64,000 bases of DNA from NCBI GenBank assembly GCA_934047225.1, contig OW203997.1, positions 11,022,417 through 11,086,416 on the forward strand, in the 5' to 3' direction. A program made the position numbers and the translations under genes. The stretch comes from Ypsolopha sequella (Eukaryota; Arthropoda; Insecta; Lepidoptera; Ypsolophidae). The notes beneath the pieces were generated by a model. That model had not been told where the DNA came from and made no database searches. It saw only the letters and a list, made by a program, of their open reading frames with translations. Positions 41,946 to 52,830 of the stretch are shown here, piece by piece (position 1 is the first letter of the stretch; each line of letters begins with the position of its first letter).

Positions 41946-42611
41946 CAAAACAACAACATATTAAGTGTAATCCTACATCTACATAGGTTAAAGATTTCAA
42001 AAGTAAAGAAAGGCCCTTACCGTAGTATAACAGCACCAAAATGTTTTCACCTTTAAATAGGTGACGCTCACACGTTTGTAATCAGTGCTCATCTGAACAC
42101 AGTGATAGTTGGACGCTTTAATGAATTTTTACGAGAAAAGGGTCTCAATATACTGTCGTCTGCATTTTTTAAATGCACTAATATTTCAAGAAATACGAAT
42201 AAAGCCAAAATTGTAACATTTCACATTCAAAACACATTCAAAAACAATGCAATAAATTTTAGGTACCTACCAGGATTCATCTAAACTTTTGAAATCTTTG
42301 GATAAAGTCTATAAAACATCCAAGTATTCTTTACCTAGCCAATGGAGGGCACAATAGCACACCCCCGACACTTCATAGTCCTCGCTCAAGTTATTTACCT
42401 ACACTCTCACGCGCGCATCTGGCTTGTCCGCACACGCTTGTGTGTGTGCGTGAGCTAGTCTAGGGCTGGCAGCAAGCGTGTGAGCGTCGTCGATCGAGAG
42501 GGACAACATTTATAGTCAGCAACTTATATGATTCTCTTCCTAAATTTTAGCGTGGTTAATCCCTAGGTCCTAGTTCTGGTTCCCCATGGATAAATTTGTA
42601 TTAAAAATATA
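41946..42611. other. No recognisable feature
   Basis: Nothing assignable; a GTGTGTGTGCGTGAG patch lies near 42,440. Confidence 0.45.
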
Positions 42612-42730
42612 TATATCGTCACGACCTGAATGCGCGAGAGGGTGTCAGAGGTTTTCCGATTGTGAACTTTGAATTGAGAGTCACAGTCCACACTTTGTAC
42701 ACCAGCGTTTCACCTACAAATATTACGTCT
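42612..42730 (+). repeat. Dispersed repeat family F, copy 3
   Basis: TATCGTCACGACCTGAATGC, GGGTGTCAGAGG, CACAGTCCACACTTTGTAC and GCGTTTCACC match the two other copies. It directly abuts the SINE. Confidence 0.55.
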
Positions 42731-42734
42731 CAAC

Positions 42735-42978
42735 GTGGTGGGAGGTGAGCCCTATCGCCGTAAATACTTTGGGCACAAACACACGATTTTTAGGACATAC
42801 GGGTTTCCTCACTATGTTTTTCTTTACCGTTCAGAAATTAGGAAGTACTTACTTATAAGCAAATACGATGCGCATTATGTTAATTCCGAAAAACTCATTG
42901 GTGCATGCCCAACCGCGGATTGAACCTGGATCTCAAGATTGAGAGGCCAGCGTTCTACCCCTGAGTTACCGCCGCTTT
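42735..42978 (-). mobile_element. tRNA-derived SINE
   Basis: On the reverse strand: a tRNA-like head with box A (GGTAACTCAGGGGTAGAACG), an arm CCTCTCAATCTTGAG and box B (GGTTCAATCC). The body follows: GGGCATGCACCAATGAG, GTAAAGAAAAACATAGTGAG and GAAACCCGTATGTCC. SINEs of this layout are transcribed by RNA polymerase III and moved by LINE proteins. No poly(A) tail or target duplication is clear at the far end. Confidence 0.7.
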
Positions 42979-43362
42979 TTCATAACTTTAAAAATAAATT
43001 AACATAAAAGAAAATGGCTTAGTTCATCGGAAGGAAGCAAATTTGAAAAATCTCCGTTCTTTATTGGTTGCTCCGTTTTCTAGGCATTCATATATACCAC
43101 AATAACGAACCATATTATTGATAAAAATCAGTATCGTAATAAAACAAAACAAGATTTTGTAACACCTCAGTTGGCTTTCACTAATCTGGCGCAGTTAATA
43201 TAACAATCAATCCATGGTCAATCACACAAATCCAATTCTACTCCATGTTAGCTTAAAGTAGCCATTGTATATCTCATTATCCATTAGGCCTGAGAGAGCA
43301 AGTTAATGACCTGAAACTAACGATGATCTAAGTGCTGCTTTGCAAATAAATTTATATTTTTA
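42979..43362. other. No recognisable feature
   Basis: Nothing assignable. Confidence 0.45.
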
Positions 43363-43683
43363 GGGTTCCGTACCTCTGAATGAAAAAAATAAAAACGGAA
43401 CCCTTATATAATTACTTTATTATACGTCTATCTGTCTATCTGCCTATAAAGACCCTTTTCTCGGGCCCCATGAGAAATCTAGGTAAAACTGAAATCTTCT
43501 ACAGAAGTCTACGGTGCCATAGTGTTGTAGAAAAATCAGGCTGAACGCGAAAAAAAGTAAAGTATATAGCCTTTTACTTAATCTATTTTGTACAAACTTC
43601 AGTTGATTTATAAACTTGAAATTTTGTTCACAAGTTAGTGAACATCTGAGAAACTATAAGGGTTCCATTTTTTCAGTTTTGTG
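43363..43683. repeat. Family J-related or similar GGGTTCCGTACC repeat
   Basis: TTAGGGTTCCGTACCTCTGA, then AAAACGGAACCCTTATATAA and CTATCTGTCTATCTGCC, resembles a common lepidopteran dispersed sequence with GGGTTCCGTAC ends. The relation to the J copies is partial. Confidence 0.4.
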
Positions 43684-44144
43684 TATACAGAGTGATTGGT
43701 AATTCGACCTATTCCTTTAAAGGGGTTATACTAGGGATCATTTCCAACAAATAATGCCTATCAACTAGGGGTCGAAAATGATAATTTTTTTTTCAAGTAA
43801 AACACGTCGATATTTCAAAAATTACAAAATAAAAAAGGTTTTCTTTCCACTTAAGACCTTTTAATTCTGAGATTATGGGAATTCAGGGCACGTATTTTTT
43901 TATAAATCATCACTCATCTATCATTTATCAGAAATATAATAATAAAGTGCTGAGAGAGGAATAGTGATTTTTTAATTATTTATTTTTGGTTATTAGTCTG
44001 AAAGTTTGAAAAATAATAAAAAAACCTTCGTAACTCGGAGACCATTCATTTTCGACACCTAGTTGATAGGACTTAATTTGTTGGAAACTATCTCTAGTAT
44101 AACCCCTTTCAAGGAATAGGTCGAACTACCAATCATCCTGTATA
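43684..44144. mobile_element. Mariner-type MITE, 457 bp, flanked by TA
   Basis: TACAGAGTGATT, GGTAATTCGACCTATTCC and AGGGGTTATACTAG at the left are mirrored at the right (CTAGTATAACCCC, GGAATAGGTCGAACTACC, CATCCTGTA). The arms extend at least 90 bp, including GGTCGAAAATG. TA dinucleotides border both ends. The interior is AT-rich without coding. Confidence 0.8.
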
Positions 44145-44254
44145 TAAACTACCAACTTAATTAGACCCTTTGGATACATGATTTGGTTTTAATGAATCGT
44201 AGGTGTCAAGTTAAATTGGTCATTTCCATTATAAAATATTCATACATCCATCCA

Positions 44255-44390
44255 TCAGACTTGCGATGCATCGGTCCCAGGCATGGTGGGCCTCCTGGTT
44301 TTATGCATGTGAGCTGTCTCCAAGTAATATGGTGGTACCTGCACAGTCGAGCCCGGCATCAGCTCTACCACCTACACCTATAAAATATTA
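44255..44390 (+). repeat. Dispersed repeat family K, copy 2
   Basis: CATCGGTCCCAGGCATGGTG, GGCCTCCTGGTTTT, GTGAGCTGTCTCCAAGTAAT and CAGTCGAGCCCGGCATCAGC match 29,545-29,700. Confidence 0.6.
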
Positions 44391-44454
44391 TAAGATTATA
44401 AAACTTAACCAAGTGTTTATAAAAATTATAACAATGGAATCAATTCGCTTAGAT

Positions 44455-44770
44455 TAAATTATTTTAAGGTGTGTTAATTCAAAAACCATTTCAATATTTT
44501 GGTTTAATACGCCGTATTTTGGAACATAGCTCATGTTGATGAATATTTTAACGAAAAAGCTGCAACTTACATTTGCCTTCGTGTGCCGACACTTGAGAAA
44601 AGGCTGTTTAGAAATGTGTTCTTCAAATGAAATTTGTAATATTTTGCTTCCGACTGATTTGACAAATGGATGACAGATAAGAAGACATACAGAGACAAAC
44701 CACTTTTTTATAAGCAATCACACATCACAATCAGTATAGTGCCTAAAATGTCCCAAGTCACGTCATATCA
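44455..44770 (-). repeat. Dispersed repeat family H, reverse copy
   Basis: Reverse complement resembles 4,395-4,725 over about 300 bp with scattered differences and small gaps. Confidence 0.6.
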
Positions 44771-45305
44771 GATTTTTTTAAAGAAATCACAAAAGTGTGA
44801 TGATCAAATTATATGCCATATTAATGAAAACTATCTTAAGTGGCGTAAATTCGCCGAAAAAAAAAGAAAAATCATTTTAGGGATTAAGCTATGGGAATTT
44901 TTTCGATGCTTGACTAAACCGACGAACGATTCAAATATGAACTGGATACCTAAAAATAAAATGTTAGTTCTAATTAAACATAACATAGATTACATAAAAT
45001 ATATGTGTGATGTCTTTTTTGTCAGGGAGAATGAGAATTTTTGTAAAATTATTAATGATTAAATTAACAAACGCTTCACTTTTTATCTACAATTATCTAA
45101 AAGAATGCGATGCGTTATGAACAACTCAATCGTGGGTACAGATAAAGCGAACAACCAGGAAACGCTCAGACACCCTTTTTCGCTGACGGTAAATGTCGTT
45201 TGTTCACTGCTTCGATATCGAAATATTCGATAGCTATCGGCGAAATGCGATAAGTGTATACGGATTATGTGGTAAGTGCGGTACTGCTAGGCTAGCTTAA
45301 GAGGC
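44771..45305. other. No supported gene
   Basis: A 130-codon frame (44,670-45,062) overlaps the H repeat at its start and continues through AT-rich DNA as a Lys/Asn/Ile-rich protein. I recognise no family and see no promoter or splice support. Confidence 0.35.
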
Positions 45306-45625
45306 ATGCAGAGTAGGGTTGCCAGACGTCCCATATTTCCCGGGACGTCCCGTATTTCAGGCATAATTTTAAACGTCCCGACAGGACAGACTCTGTTCCG
45401 TATTTCAACATTATTTGATTAATATTAGGCACCGCGTCGCGCATTACTAAAAAAAGCCTGGAAATTGCAACGTTGTTTGATGACCAAAGTTTAGGTGCAA
45501 GAAGAATTTTTAGAGAAGAATTTTTATACACATAAAAAATGAACGTAAAGTACATGGTTATTATTTGCCAAATTTAGCCTTTGTCCTTTACAGGATCAAA
45601 AATATCTGGCAACCCTAATGCAGAG
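45306..45625. mobile_element. hAT-type MITE, TAGGGTTGCCAGA family, with 8-bp TSD
   Basis: The element 45,314-45,617 (304 bp) has inverted ends TAGGGTTGCCAGA/TCTGGCAACCCTA and perfect flanking ATGCAGAG. The subterminal CCCGGGACGTCCCG is palindromic and a CGTCCCG repeat follows. Non-coding. Confidence 0.9.
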
Positions 45626-45632
45626 CAATCCC

Positions 45633-45802
45633 AATTCATACAAACGAAATACCAAAACCATTCGTTAATCATAAATCAGTGTCTTATCAAAATATGTATT
45701 TGGAAACCTACATATTTTGTAATCCAATCGGATTAAACACACATTATCCTAAGAATATCTATGATTTACGAATGGTTTTGGTATTCCGTTTGTATGAACC
45801 GG
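45633..45802. mobile_element. Foldback element beside the hAT MITE
   Basis: TTCATACAAACGAAATACC and AAAACCATTCGTTAATCAT pair with ATGATTTACGAATGGTTTT and GGTATTCCGTTTGTATGAA. The centre also pairs (AAAATATGTA with TACATATTTT). No duplication of the flanks. Confidence 0.7.
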
Positions 45803-45890
45803 GGTTTCTTCGCCGGCCTCTTAAGGCTTCATATAAAGTCAGATTGAGCACCTCATTTTGCATCAGTCAGAACTGAACTCTATGACGTAA
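45803..45890 (+). repeat. Dispersed repeat family G, copy 3
   Basis: GATTGAGCACCTCATTTTGC and AGAACTGAACTCTATGACG match the 3,540 and 16,466 copies. Confidence 0.5.
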
Positions 45891-46470
45891 ATGTTTAGAC
45901 AGAGTTATTGTTAACTTATTTTTTAGGAAGGCCCTTTAACACTCCAAAAACATGAAATTTAAAGGTAATTTCGTAATTTTTTTCTATTTAGTGAACTTTA
46001 AGCTTTTGTGTTTTTTCTAAAATGTTTAGATTCTACTATCTATATTATTTTATGAAACTGATTGAGCTAGTTACACAAAGTGAAATGGTCATTGGAAATT
46101 GTGCATCTGACAAAGATACCATATCGAGCTCGATAGCGCGTGATACAGTGCTCTCTCCATGAACACTCAAATGTTCCATGACTAATTTAAGCTTTCCCAT
46201 ATTTTTTGTACATTCCTTATTTAATGTGTTTTGATTTTGTACTTTATAATTATTTGTAAACTTACTAGTGGAATGGATATAGCTGAAAATCAGCGCTATC
46301 CAAAATCTTTCTTTTTTGGTAGCACATAACTGAGCTAATTCTATTAATTCTATTAGTAATTCTATTACTTATTTTTTTTTGTAAAATTGTTTTTACAATG
46401 TACATACTTTAATATCGTTGCGTTTTGTCGTGATTTGTTTTTTTTATTTTTTGCCTTGATAATAAAGCCT
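45891..46470. other. Probable LINE 3' UTR near its right end
   Basis: The last 280 bp are T-rich and lead into TTGCCTTGATAATAAAGCC and a CTTT repeat, as at the 3' ends at 50,160 and 53,780. No coding part is legible. Confidence 0.3.
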
Positions 46471-46493
46471 TTTTCTTTCTTTCTTTCTTTCTC
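46471..46493 (+). repeat. (CTTT)n LINE tail
   Basis: Five CTTT-type units follow AATAAAGCC. Similar TTTC runs close retroposed sequences at 50,259 and 53,797. Confidence 0.5.
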
Positions 46494-47068
46494 TCTCACG
46501 CTGTTTATATACCTATAGATATAGATATGTTGTATCGAGCAGTCGAAGTTCGATATGGTCTGCTATGCTAGATCCCCTAAAAAATATGCATTTACTCGTA
46601 TCCTCCTCATAAGAACTACAAAATTGGTTTTTGAAAAACGTGAAGGATTGTGGCAACTAAATTTTGTGGCAATAAATGTGGCATACATGTGTGCATTAAC
46701 CATGGTAACTGAAAACTGTGTACACAGACTTTTGAAGTAAAACATATGACTTTTTGAAAAACGTTGAGATTTATTTTTCATTTTATAGGTGTCCTAATTC
46801 CGATTTAATCAGTACCTTTTTTTTTTCGTTCTGTATATGCCACGTTTGATGTCTAATGCTTCGTATCAGAATAATATGAGAATTTTGCTCACATATTGGT
46901 CTTTGAAATACAACTCTTTCTTTTGTGTACCCGAATACATAAAGGAAACGATGCCTGATTGATCAGACGAGAGAAAAATAATATATTTCATATTATTTGA
47001 AACCATTTTTTTTCCAAAGGATTGTTTTAAGGCTTTTTCTCAGGTTCTCAGGAAATAAGAGGTTTTTG
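46494..47068. other. No recognisable feature
   Basis: Nothing assignable. Confidence 0.45.
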
Positions 47069-47125
47069 TGCCGGTAGCTCAGTTAGTAGGACGCTGATCT
47101 CTCAATTTTAAGATCCAGGTTCAAA
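47069..47125 (+). repeat. tRNA-like sequence, SINE head type
   Basis: TGCCGGTAGCTCAGTTAGTA (box A), GATCTCTCAATTTTAAGATC (arm) and AGGTTCAAAT (box B), followed by an AAT-rich stretch instead of a SINE body. Confidence 0.5.
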
Positions 47126-47322
47126 TATTCAAAATATTCGAAATATTATTCAAAAAAAAAATAGCAGTACACCGAAAAGCTCCTATGCAACTTAAAAAAA
47201 AAACTGATCAACATTTTAACGAAAACATAAAGCTAATTTCGGCTGAGTTATTTAAAAATAGTAGTTTATGCTACAAGGGCGAAAAAGAATAAATTACGAG
47301 GTTTTAAACGTAACCGAGTAAT
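47126..47322. other. Short hairpin next to the long inverted repeat
   Basis: GGGCGAAAAAGAATAAATTA (47,279) is an inverted partner of TAATTTATTGCTCTTACGCC (47,320), a small extra palindrome overlapping the end of the next element. Confidence 0.4.
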
Positions 47323-48434
47323 TTATTGCTCTTACGCCCGTGTATCATACTACGTTTTCCAATGCATAGTGTGAGGAAATAAAACAAATATAATCTTGTG
47401 AACTTTAAATTATGATTGGCCCAAAAGGACTGTATCTACAGCCGTTAAACAATGGAAAAAAAAGTATAACATTTATGGTACACAGGAAAGGTTGCAGGTA
47501 AGCCAACTTCTCGTATATAAATAAAAAAAAAACAATAAAGCCCTAGGGCAAAATAATCGACTTTCTGTTCAGTTTTGATGCATAAAAGTGGGCCTTTACG
47601 AGCACTTGCATTGAAAAGAAACTAATTACGCTTCTCTCAGAGTTTAAAAACAAAAAAGAAAACATGTTTTTGTAGCATATAGAAAATATGGAAAGATTTC
47701 CGCACAGTTTATTATTTTCTGTCTACCTGGTTATGAATGCGGGTCTCTTTTATCTTCCACCTTTGCTTGAGGCAAAAAAATAATAATTCTTCCCTTTAAT
47801 CCCGGAAATACTTGATAAGCGAAATTTTGGACCCTTTAAATACATGCCCCGAATCCAAATACTTTCTTTTTATGAGAGTTTTATTTGCATTCAAAACGGA
47901 ATGACAAATTAGATTTTTATTTAGTGCATCATTTTTTTCCATGGCACATTCTTCGTCATTATCGAAAACAAAAACTTAAAAACTGAACAAAACTTTAGTA
48001 TGGTTTTAGCATAAAGCTCACATAAATGACTGAAAAAGTCTGTATAACACATAATTCTTTAGATCATACCGAAAAAGAAGGCGGTGAAATACTTCTTTCA
48101 TCTTCTTTGGCCTTATTTAAGAAACTATTATTATATTATTTTTCAATGCATGTGCTCGTAAAGGCCCACTTTTTATGCATCAAAACCGAACAGAAAGTCG
48201 ATTATTTTGCCCTAGGGCTTTATTAATATTATTTTTTTTAATTTGTTTGCAATGGTTGGCTAACCTGCAGCTTTTCCTGTGTACCATAGATGTTATACTT
48301 TTTTTTCCACTGTTTAACGGCTCTGGATACAATCCTTTTGAGCCAATCATAATTTAAAGTTCACAAGATTATATTTGTTTTCATTTCCTCACACTATGCA
48401 TTGAAAAACGTAGTATGATACACGGGCGCAATAA
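47323..48434. mobile_element. Long terminal-inverted-repeat element, 1.1 kb
   Basis: Arms of about 292 bp (47,323-47,614 and 48,142-48,434) are near-complete inverted copies. The outer ends are TTATTGCTCTTACGCCCG and, inverted, TTATTGCGCCCGTGTATC; the inner ends are AGCACTTGCATTGAA and TTCAATGCATGTGCT. The 527-bp centre is AT-rich, with one 67-codon frame overlapping the arm and no transposase motif. Class unknown; no target duplication is seen. Confidence 0.8.
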
Positions 48435-48459
48435 CATATTAAATACATATTGTAGCATT

Positions 48460-48600
48460 AACAACTATTATCTACTCCCATATTACAATAAGGTAAAAAA
48501 AACATCAAAAACAGTTTTATACCTACATAGTTTATTCGAAGTTATAATATTAACACTATATTACCGCAATTCTGCGCAGTTATTGGCGTAATTGGTAATT
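48460..48600 (+). repeat. Dispersed repeat family E, copy 4
   Basis: ATCTACTCCCATATTACAAT, ACATCAAAAACAGTTTTATA and TACCGCAATTCTGCGCAG belong to the E family. Confidence 0.55.
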
Positions 48601-49127
48601 TTGTAGGATTAGGGACGGGACATGTTTATTTAAAACATATTTTAATATATATTTAATGTATAAAAAAATATTCTATCGATATTATTTTTATGTATGAATT
48701 ATTTTAATTTTATGGATTTTTACCTTTTATTTTCTTAATATTTTTGTATCACAATAGTGTCAATAATGCTTTATTCGGTATCGATAAATTAATTACAGAT
48801 TCAAAATCCAAACTCGGAATTGTGAGGTCAATGCTGATAATATGTACTATTATTATTTTATCCATGATAGGTTACTTATAAGATTCTAATAAAATACAAA
48901 AGAAAAATGAAGGGGCATATACATTTTTGACTGACACAGTTTATGAAATGACAACAGAAAAGTAATACCTACCTCTGTAATATATTATACTTGCTTTAAA
49001 GAATTAGATATATATTAAATTAGATATTTAATAAATTTGTTAATTTAATAATACTATTCTTTTTCAAATTTTTCGTGAAAGTGTTAGTTGAGAATATTAG
49101 AAATAATGTCATGTAAATATTGTTGGA
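48601..49127. other. No recognisable feature
   Basis: AT-rich; nothing assignable. Confidence 0.5.
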
Positions 49128-49312
49128 ACTTTTTTCCGTCCATCGTGTCCATTTGAAAAGTTTTATTTTCTTCTATTTTGCGCTATCCGGAGATCCAGCA
49201 ACGTCGTAACGTAGTGCACGCTGATATGAACGTTATTTTAATATAGTTCATGTTCATATTTGTACTGACACAGGTCGACTCAAGGTCGTTGGCGACTACC
49301 TGCCCCTTGAGA
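49128..49312 (+). repeat. Dispersed repeat family D, copy 4
   Basis: TTTCCGTCCATCGTGTCC, TTTTGCGCTATCCGGAGATC, ACGTCGTAACG, ATGAACGTTATTTTAATATA and GGCGACTACCTGCCCCTTGA. It is closest to the 1,597 copy. Confidence 0.65.
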
Positions 49313-49362
49313 AATTAAAACAGATCGTTATCGCTTGTGACTGGTTGTGGTTTGTGTAGAGG

Positions 49363-49440
49363 TGGTACAATAAGTTTGGCCAATCACAGCGCAGAATTGC
49401 GTTGTTATAATGTGATATTATAACATCGATCAAACAATCT
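49363..49440 (-). repeat. Dispersed repeat family E, copy 5 (reverse)
   Basis: On the reverse strand: AACAACGCAATTCTGCGCTG, GATTGGCCAAACTTATTG and TACCACCTCT. Confidence 0.6.
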
Positions 49441-49921
49441 AGGTATCTATTCATTTATAAAGTATGTGTGTACTAACACTTGTGAGTTTAAATTGCATAC
49501 CCTGAAAATCAAATATTTATGCCCGAAGGACAGCAAAAAGGCTCCTTTTTATCACTTTGGGACGATAAAATCGTTGGTCAAAAGAGGATGTGCGTGTACG
49601 AGTATGACGACTGTTCTAATGATATGACAGTCAACAACAGGCAGAGGTGTCTGAAAGGTTTCGAAGATGTCGTAACGACACAATTAAAAATACTGTGATT
49701 TAATATTTGTGAGTTTTTTTAAATTAATTCGACTACAATTTAGTTTAATAGAAAACAAATTCCTTTTCGTACAATATGAAAAACATATATTGATGCACCC
49801 TTTTTGGTGCAATTTTTTTATAAGTTTCGTCTTTATTCCAAATTTTATATCACCACATTGTGTAAGGAAGTAAATGCTAAATTTTTTATCAATTAAGTGA
49901 AGTTATCAAACTAAGAGAGGC
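49441..49921. other. No recognisable feature
   Basis: Nothing assignable. Confidence 0.45.
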
Positions 49922-50013
49922 TGTACCATTGGACATTGTACCTATCTTATATTCTTCTCTGTAGGGGCTACTGTCGTACTGCAACTGTATAGCTTGATGT
50001 GGTCTCCACTGTA
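49922..50013 (+). mobile_element. One end of the CAGTGGAGA Tc1/mariner-type MITE
   Basis: GTAGGGGCTACTGTCGTACT and GCTTGATGTGGTCTCCACTG before TA match the unit at 22,935-23,042 in inverse order. The other end is missing. Confidence 0.6.
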
Positions 50014-50159
50014 CATACGGACAGATGAACGGACGGGCAAGTCTCATCATACTGATTCCCTTTTTTTACATTTTTGTACGAAACCATGAAAACGTAGTGT
50101 TATTTTATGCTGAGTTATGGCCAATTTGGTGACGTTGAATGCATGGGATAGCTTCATCC

Positions 50160-50278
50160 TAATTTTTGACTATTGTGTTTAATATGTTAATTACTAGTTT
50201 TAAGTTAATAGTTATTATGTTGCTTTGCTATGTATTCTTTTTGTCCCCAAATAAATTTCTTTCTTTCTTTCTTTCTAT
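50160..50278 (+). repeat. LINE 3' tail with (TTTC)n
   Basis: T-rich 3' UTR-like text, then CCAAATAAATTTCTTTCTTT repeated TTTC units. No coding part. Confidence 0.4.
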
Positions 50279-51394
50279 TTTCATTTCTAGATGCACCTTT
50301 ATTTTACAATTAAAACAATGTTGTGTATCTGTCAATGTCAATGTATTCATTTGATTTAGTTTCAGTAAAACTGCAACAGAACAGTTCAATTTGCAAGTTT
50401 ATTGAACACATTGGAGTGTGTAACAACTCGTTGCTTCGATTCTGAAATCTAAAAAATACTCAAAATAAATGGAAAAAACATGATAAAGCTTTTTATAGGA
50501 AGCAAAACTCCGGATGCAGTGGATAGGAAAATGCGAGGATGTCACCCTCAGGCAATCGCACTCGGGGAGTATGAAGCAAGCAAGCAACTGAATAACGTGC
50601 CCCCATTTATTTGAAACGATTTAATTCCTGGTAACATTTATGTTGCCGCGTTTTTAGGGTTCCTTCGTAAATACGATTTATGTTTTATCTGTAAAATACA
50701 CATGGTGTGGATTCGACTAAAAATTATGTTTCAATTGGTTTCTGATATTTTTGATTATATGTCCTCATGTTATATCTCCTCGAATTAGCCTTGCTATTAG
50801 AGATATTCCATTTTATCTTTCAAATCCAACATATTTTGAGATCAAAATCATAGAATCTTGTTTCGATGGTTTTCTTGAAACTCTTCTCTTGGGCTAACTC
50901 TGAATATTCCAGGTAGAAAGAGTCCAGATTCTCTCGGGTCATTTTGATCTACGGTCCTTTGGCTGACAAATATCCATTAGTTACACACGGAACCTGGAGG
51001 CTTTATGTATTGAAATGCTTGATTTACATTTATCGAAGTGTTAGTAGGAGGAAATAAAGTAGAACATTTTAAACACTGCTTTGCTTTCGGTATTGTCATT
51101 CGTTCAATCTTTTGTAAGCTCGTCAATCGTTAGACAAATTGTGAATCAAATAAATAAAATAAAACGTGTTATAATGACATTTTGTATTTGATATAACAAG
51201 GTGACATTAATTTATATAGCCAAATTCATACTGAAGACTCAGTAAGTGAAGTGCTCAGTACCTAAGTTCGATGACCCTTTTTGTAAAATTCATAAAATAT
51301 ATAAATAAAAAAATTAAATAAATAAATAAAATTTCGTGTTACCTACAAACGCAAGCCCAGCCCCGGGTCAATTACTATGGGAGGTCAACATTTT
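50279..51394. other. No recognisable feature
   Basis: A GGGTTCCTTCG near 50,657 may be one end of a decayed dispersed repeat; otherwise empty. Confidence 0.4.
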
Positions 51395-51475
51395 ATTTTG
51401 CGTTATTTGGAAAAAGTGTTATTGATCCGTGATACTGATCAGTTACCAAGCCTCTGGTATGAATTTGGCTGCATA
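51395..51475 (+). mobile_element. Half copy of the 190-390 foldback element
   Basis: GGGAGGTCAACATTTTATTT, GTTATTGATCCGTGATACTG and ATCAGTTACCAAGCCTCTGG match the right half of the 190-390 element. Confidence 0.55.
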
Positions 51476-52217
51476 AATAAATGACAACTTAAAGACATGT
51501 TATTATAACAAATACGTTTAGTGGTTATTTGAAGAGAATTTTGAAGAGAAGAGAGTCTTTCCTATCAGGATTATTTTGCCATAGGAACGTATCCTAAAAT
51601 ATTAGGAAAATTGCATTTATAATTGAGATTAATAACGTATCATCAAACTCATCGTTACCAGACCTTAGCATGAAATGTTACTAAATGTTATTATTTTGTA
51701 CTCAAAGACCAACTTATACCCTAAATGAAAGTAGAGTCATACATTTTTAAATTTAAGAGTTGTAAGTTGAAAATAATAAGATTCCGGAATATTTTTCCAT
51801 CTCAATGGCGCAGCGCGTTCAAGCTGGAGCTTACGATTGTCTTGAACGAAGAGAAATGGCAAAGGAAGGACTTCAAATAAAATACCGTGCAATTTATAAT
51901 TTACTATAGCATTGCCTGGTAGCTGCCGCTTTTGTAAAGCCTTTTGGTGAACTGACTAATAATAAACTTGAAGTGCTTTTAATTAATTATAGTTCACACT
52001 AGGGTGGGCCGAAATTCCATTTTTTTATTTTATTTAATGTTGCAGTAAGTAGTGAAATTAGTTTGAAGCGTATACTGGACTACCTACATCTTCCACCCTC
52101 TACTTTTAATTAAAAGTTGTAAAAATGGATAAAAAAATATAAATGTGGTAGTTTTATGTGAGCGAGCAATGCAGCAAAAATTTATCGTACGAAAGAAAAA
52201 TCTGGTAAAAATGAAAC
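51476..52217. other. No recognisable feature
   Basis: Nothing assignable. Confidence 0.45.
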
Positions 52218-52749
52218 AAATGGTAAATTGATTTATATAAAAACGGCTCACCTCAATACGTGTTATGATCGGGAAAGCCAACCAGTTTCAGCAGATTTAG
52301 ACTGCCTTCATCTGGGCGAGTAAAGACGTTTACGCTGCGACGTTACGCCTCACACTGCGGGCTGCGGCTCGCAGGGCTCGAGACATCAATGCAGATCAAT
52401 GCAGTAGGGCGTCCGCACAATTAGTTACTTCCGGGCTTGCGTTATTAATTACCGCACTGTCACCAAACAACGATAAACACGCGGAACTTATAGTATCTAC
52501 GTCACTTTCACTAAAGTCTGTGAGTGATCCGGTAACTGTTTTTAGCACAGGTTTCCACACCGCGGGCAAAGCCCAACCACTGTCTCTATTGAAATTCGGA
52601 CGTCGGCGTCTTTACTCGCCCAGATGAAGGCAGTCTAAATCTGCTGAAACTGTTCGGCTTTCCCGATCATAACACGTATTGAGGTGAGCCGTTTTTATAT
52701 AAATCATGAATTATCCTCAAGTCTCATTTAATTCTATAAATGGTAAATT
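52218..52749 (+). mobile_element. Hairpin-tail element 4 with hammerhead-like fold and 12-bp TSD
   Basis: AAATGGTAAATT flanks the unit (52,218-52,229; 52,738-52,749). The arms (about 52,230-52,340 and 52,605-52,704) are long inverted copies (ATATAAAAACGGCTCACCTC, CAGTTTCAGCAGATTTAGAC) around a GC-richer centre. The right arm from 52,616 reads GCC, CAGATGA, stem GGCAG/CTGCT, GAAA, CTGTTC, GGC: hammerhead order with one core U changed to A. The tail has ATTATCCTCAAGTCTCATT. The next element, 81 bp away, is the same family. Confidence 0.75.
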
Positions 52750-52830
52750 CTGTAAATTTAAGGGCTCTCTTCTCCGGTTGTTACTTGGCTCTCATCAGTG
52801 AAATCCTCATTTCTGACTCCAACCTGGACA

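Noticed and set aside
44670..45062. 130-codon open frame
   Set aside because: It starts inside a dispersed repeat, is Lys/Asn/Ile-rich as expected for AT-rich DNA, and shows no domain, splice site or promoter.
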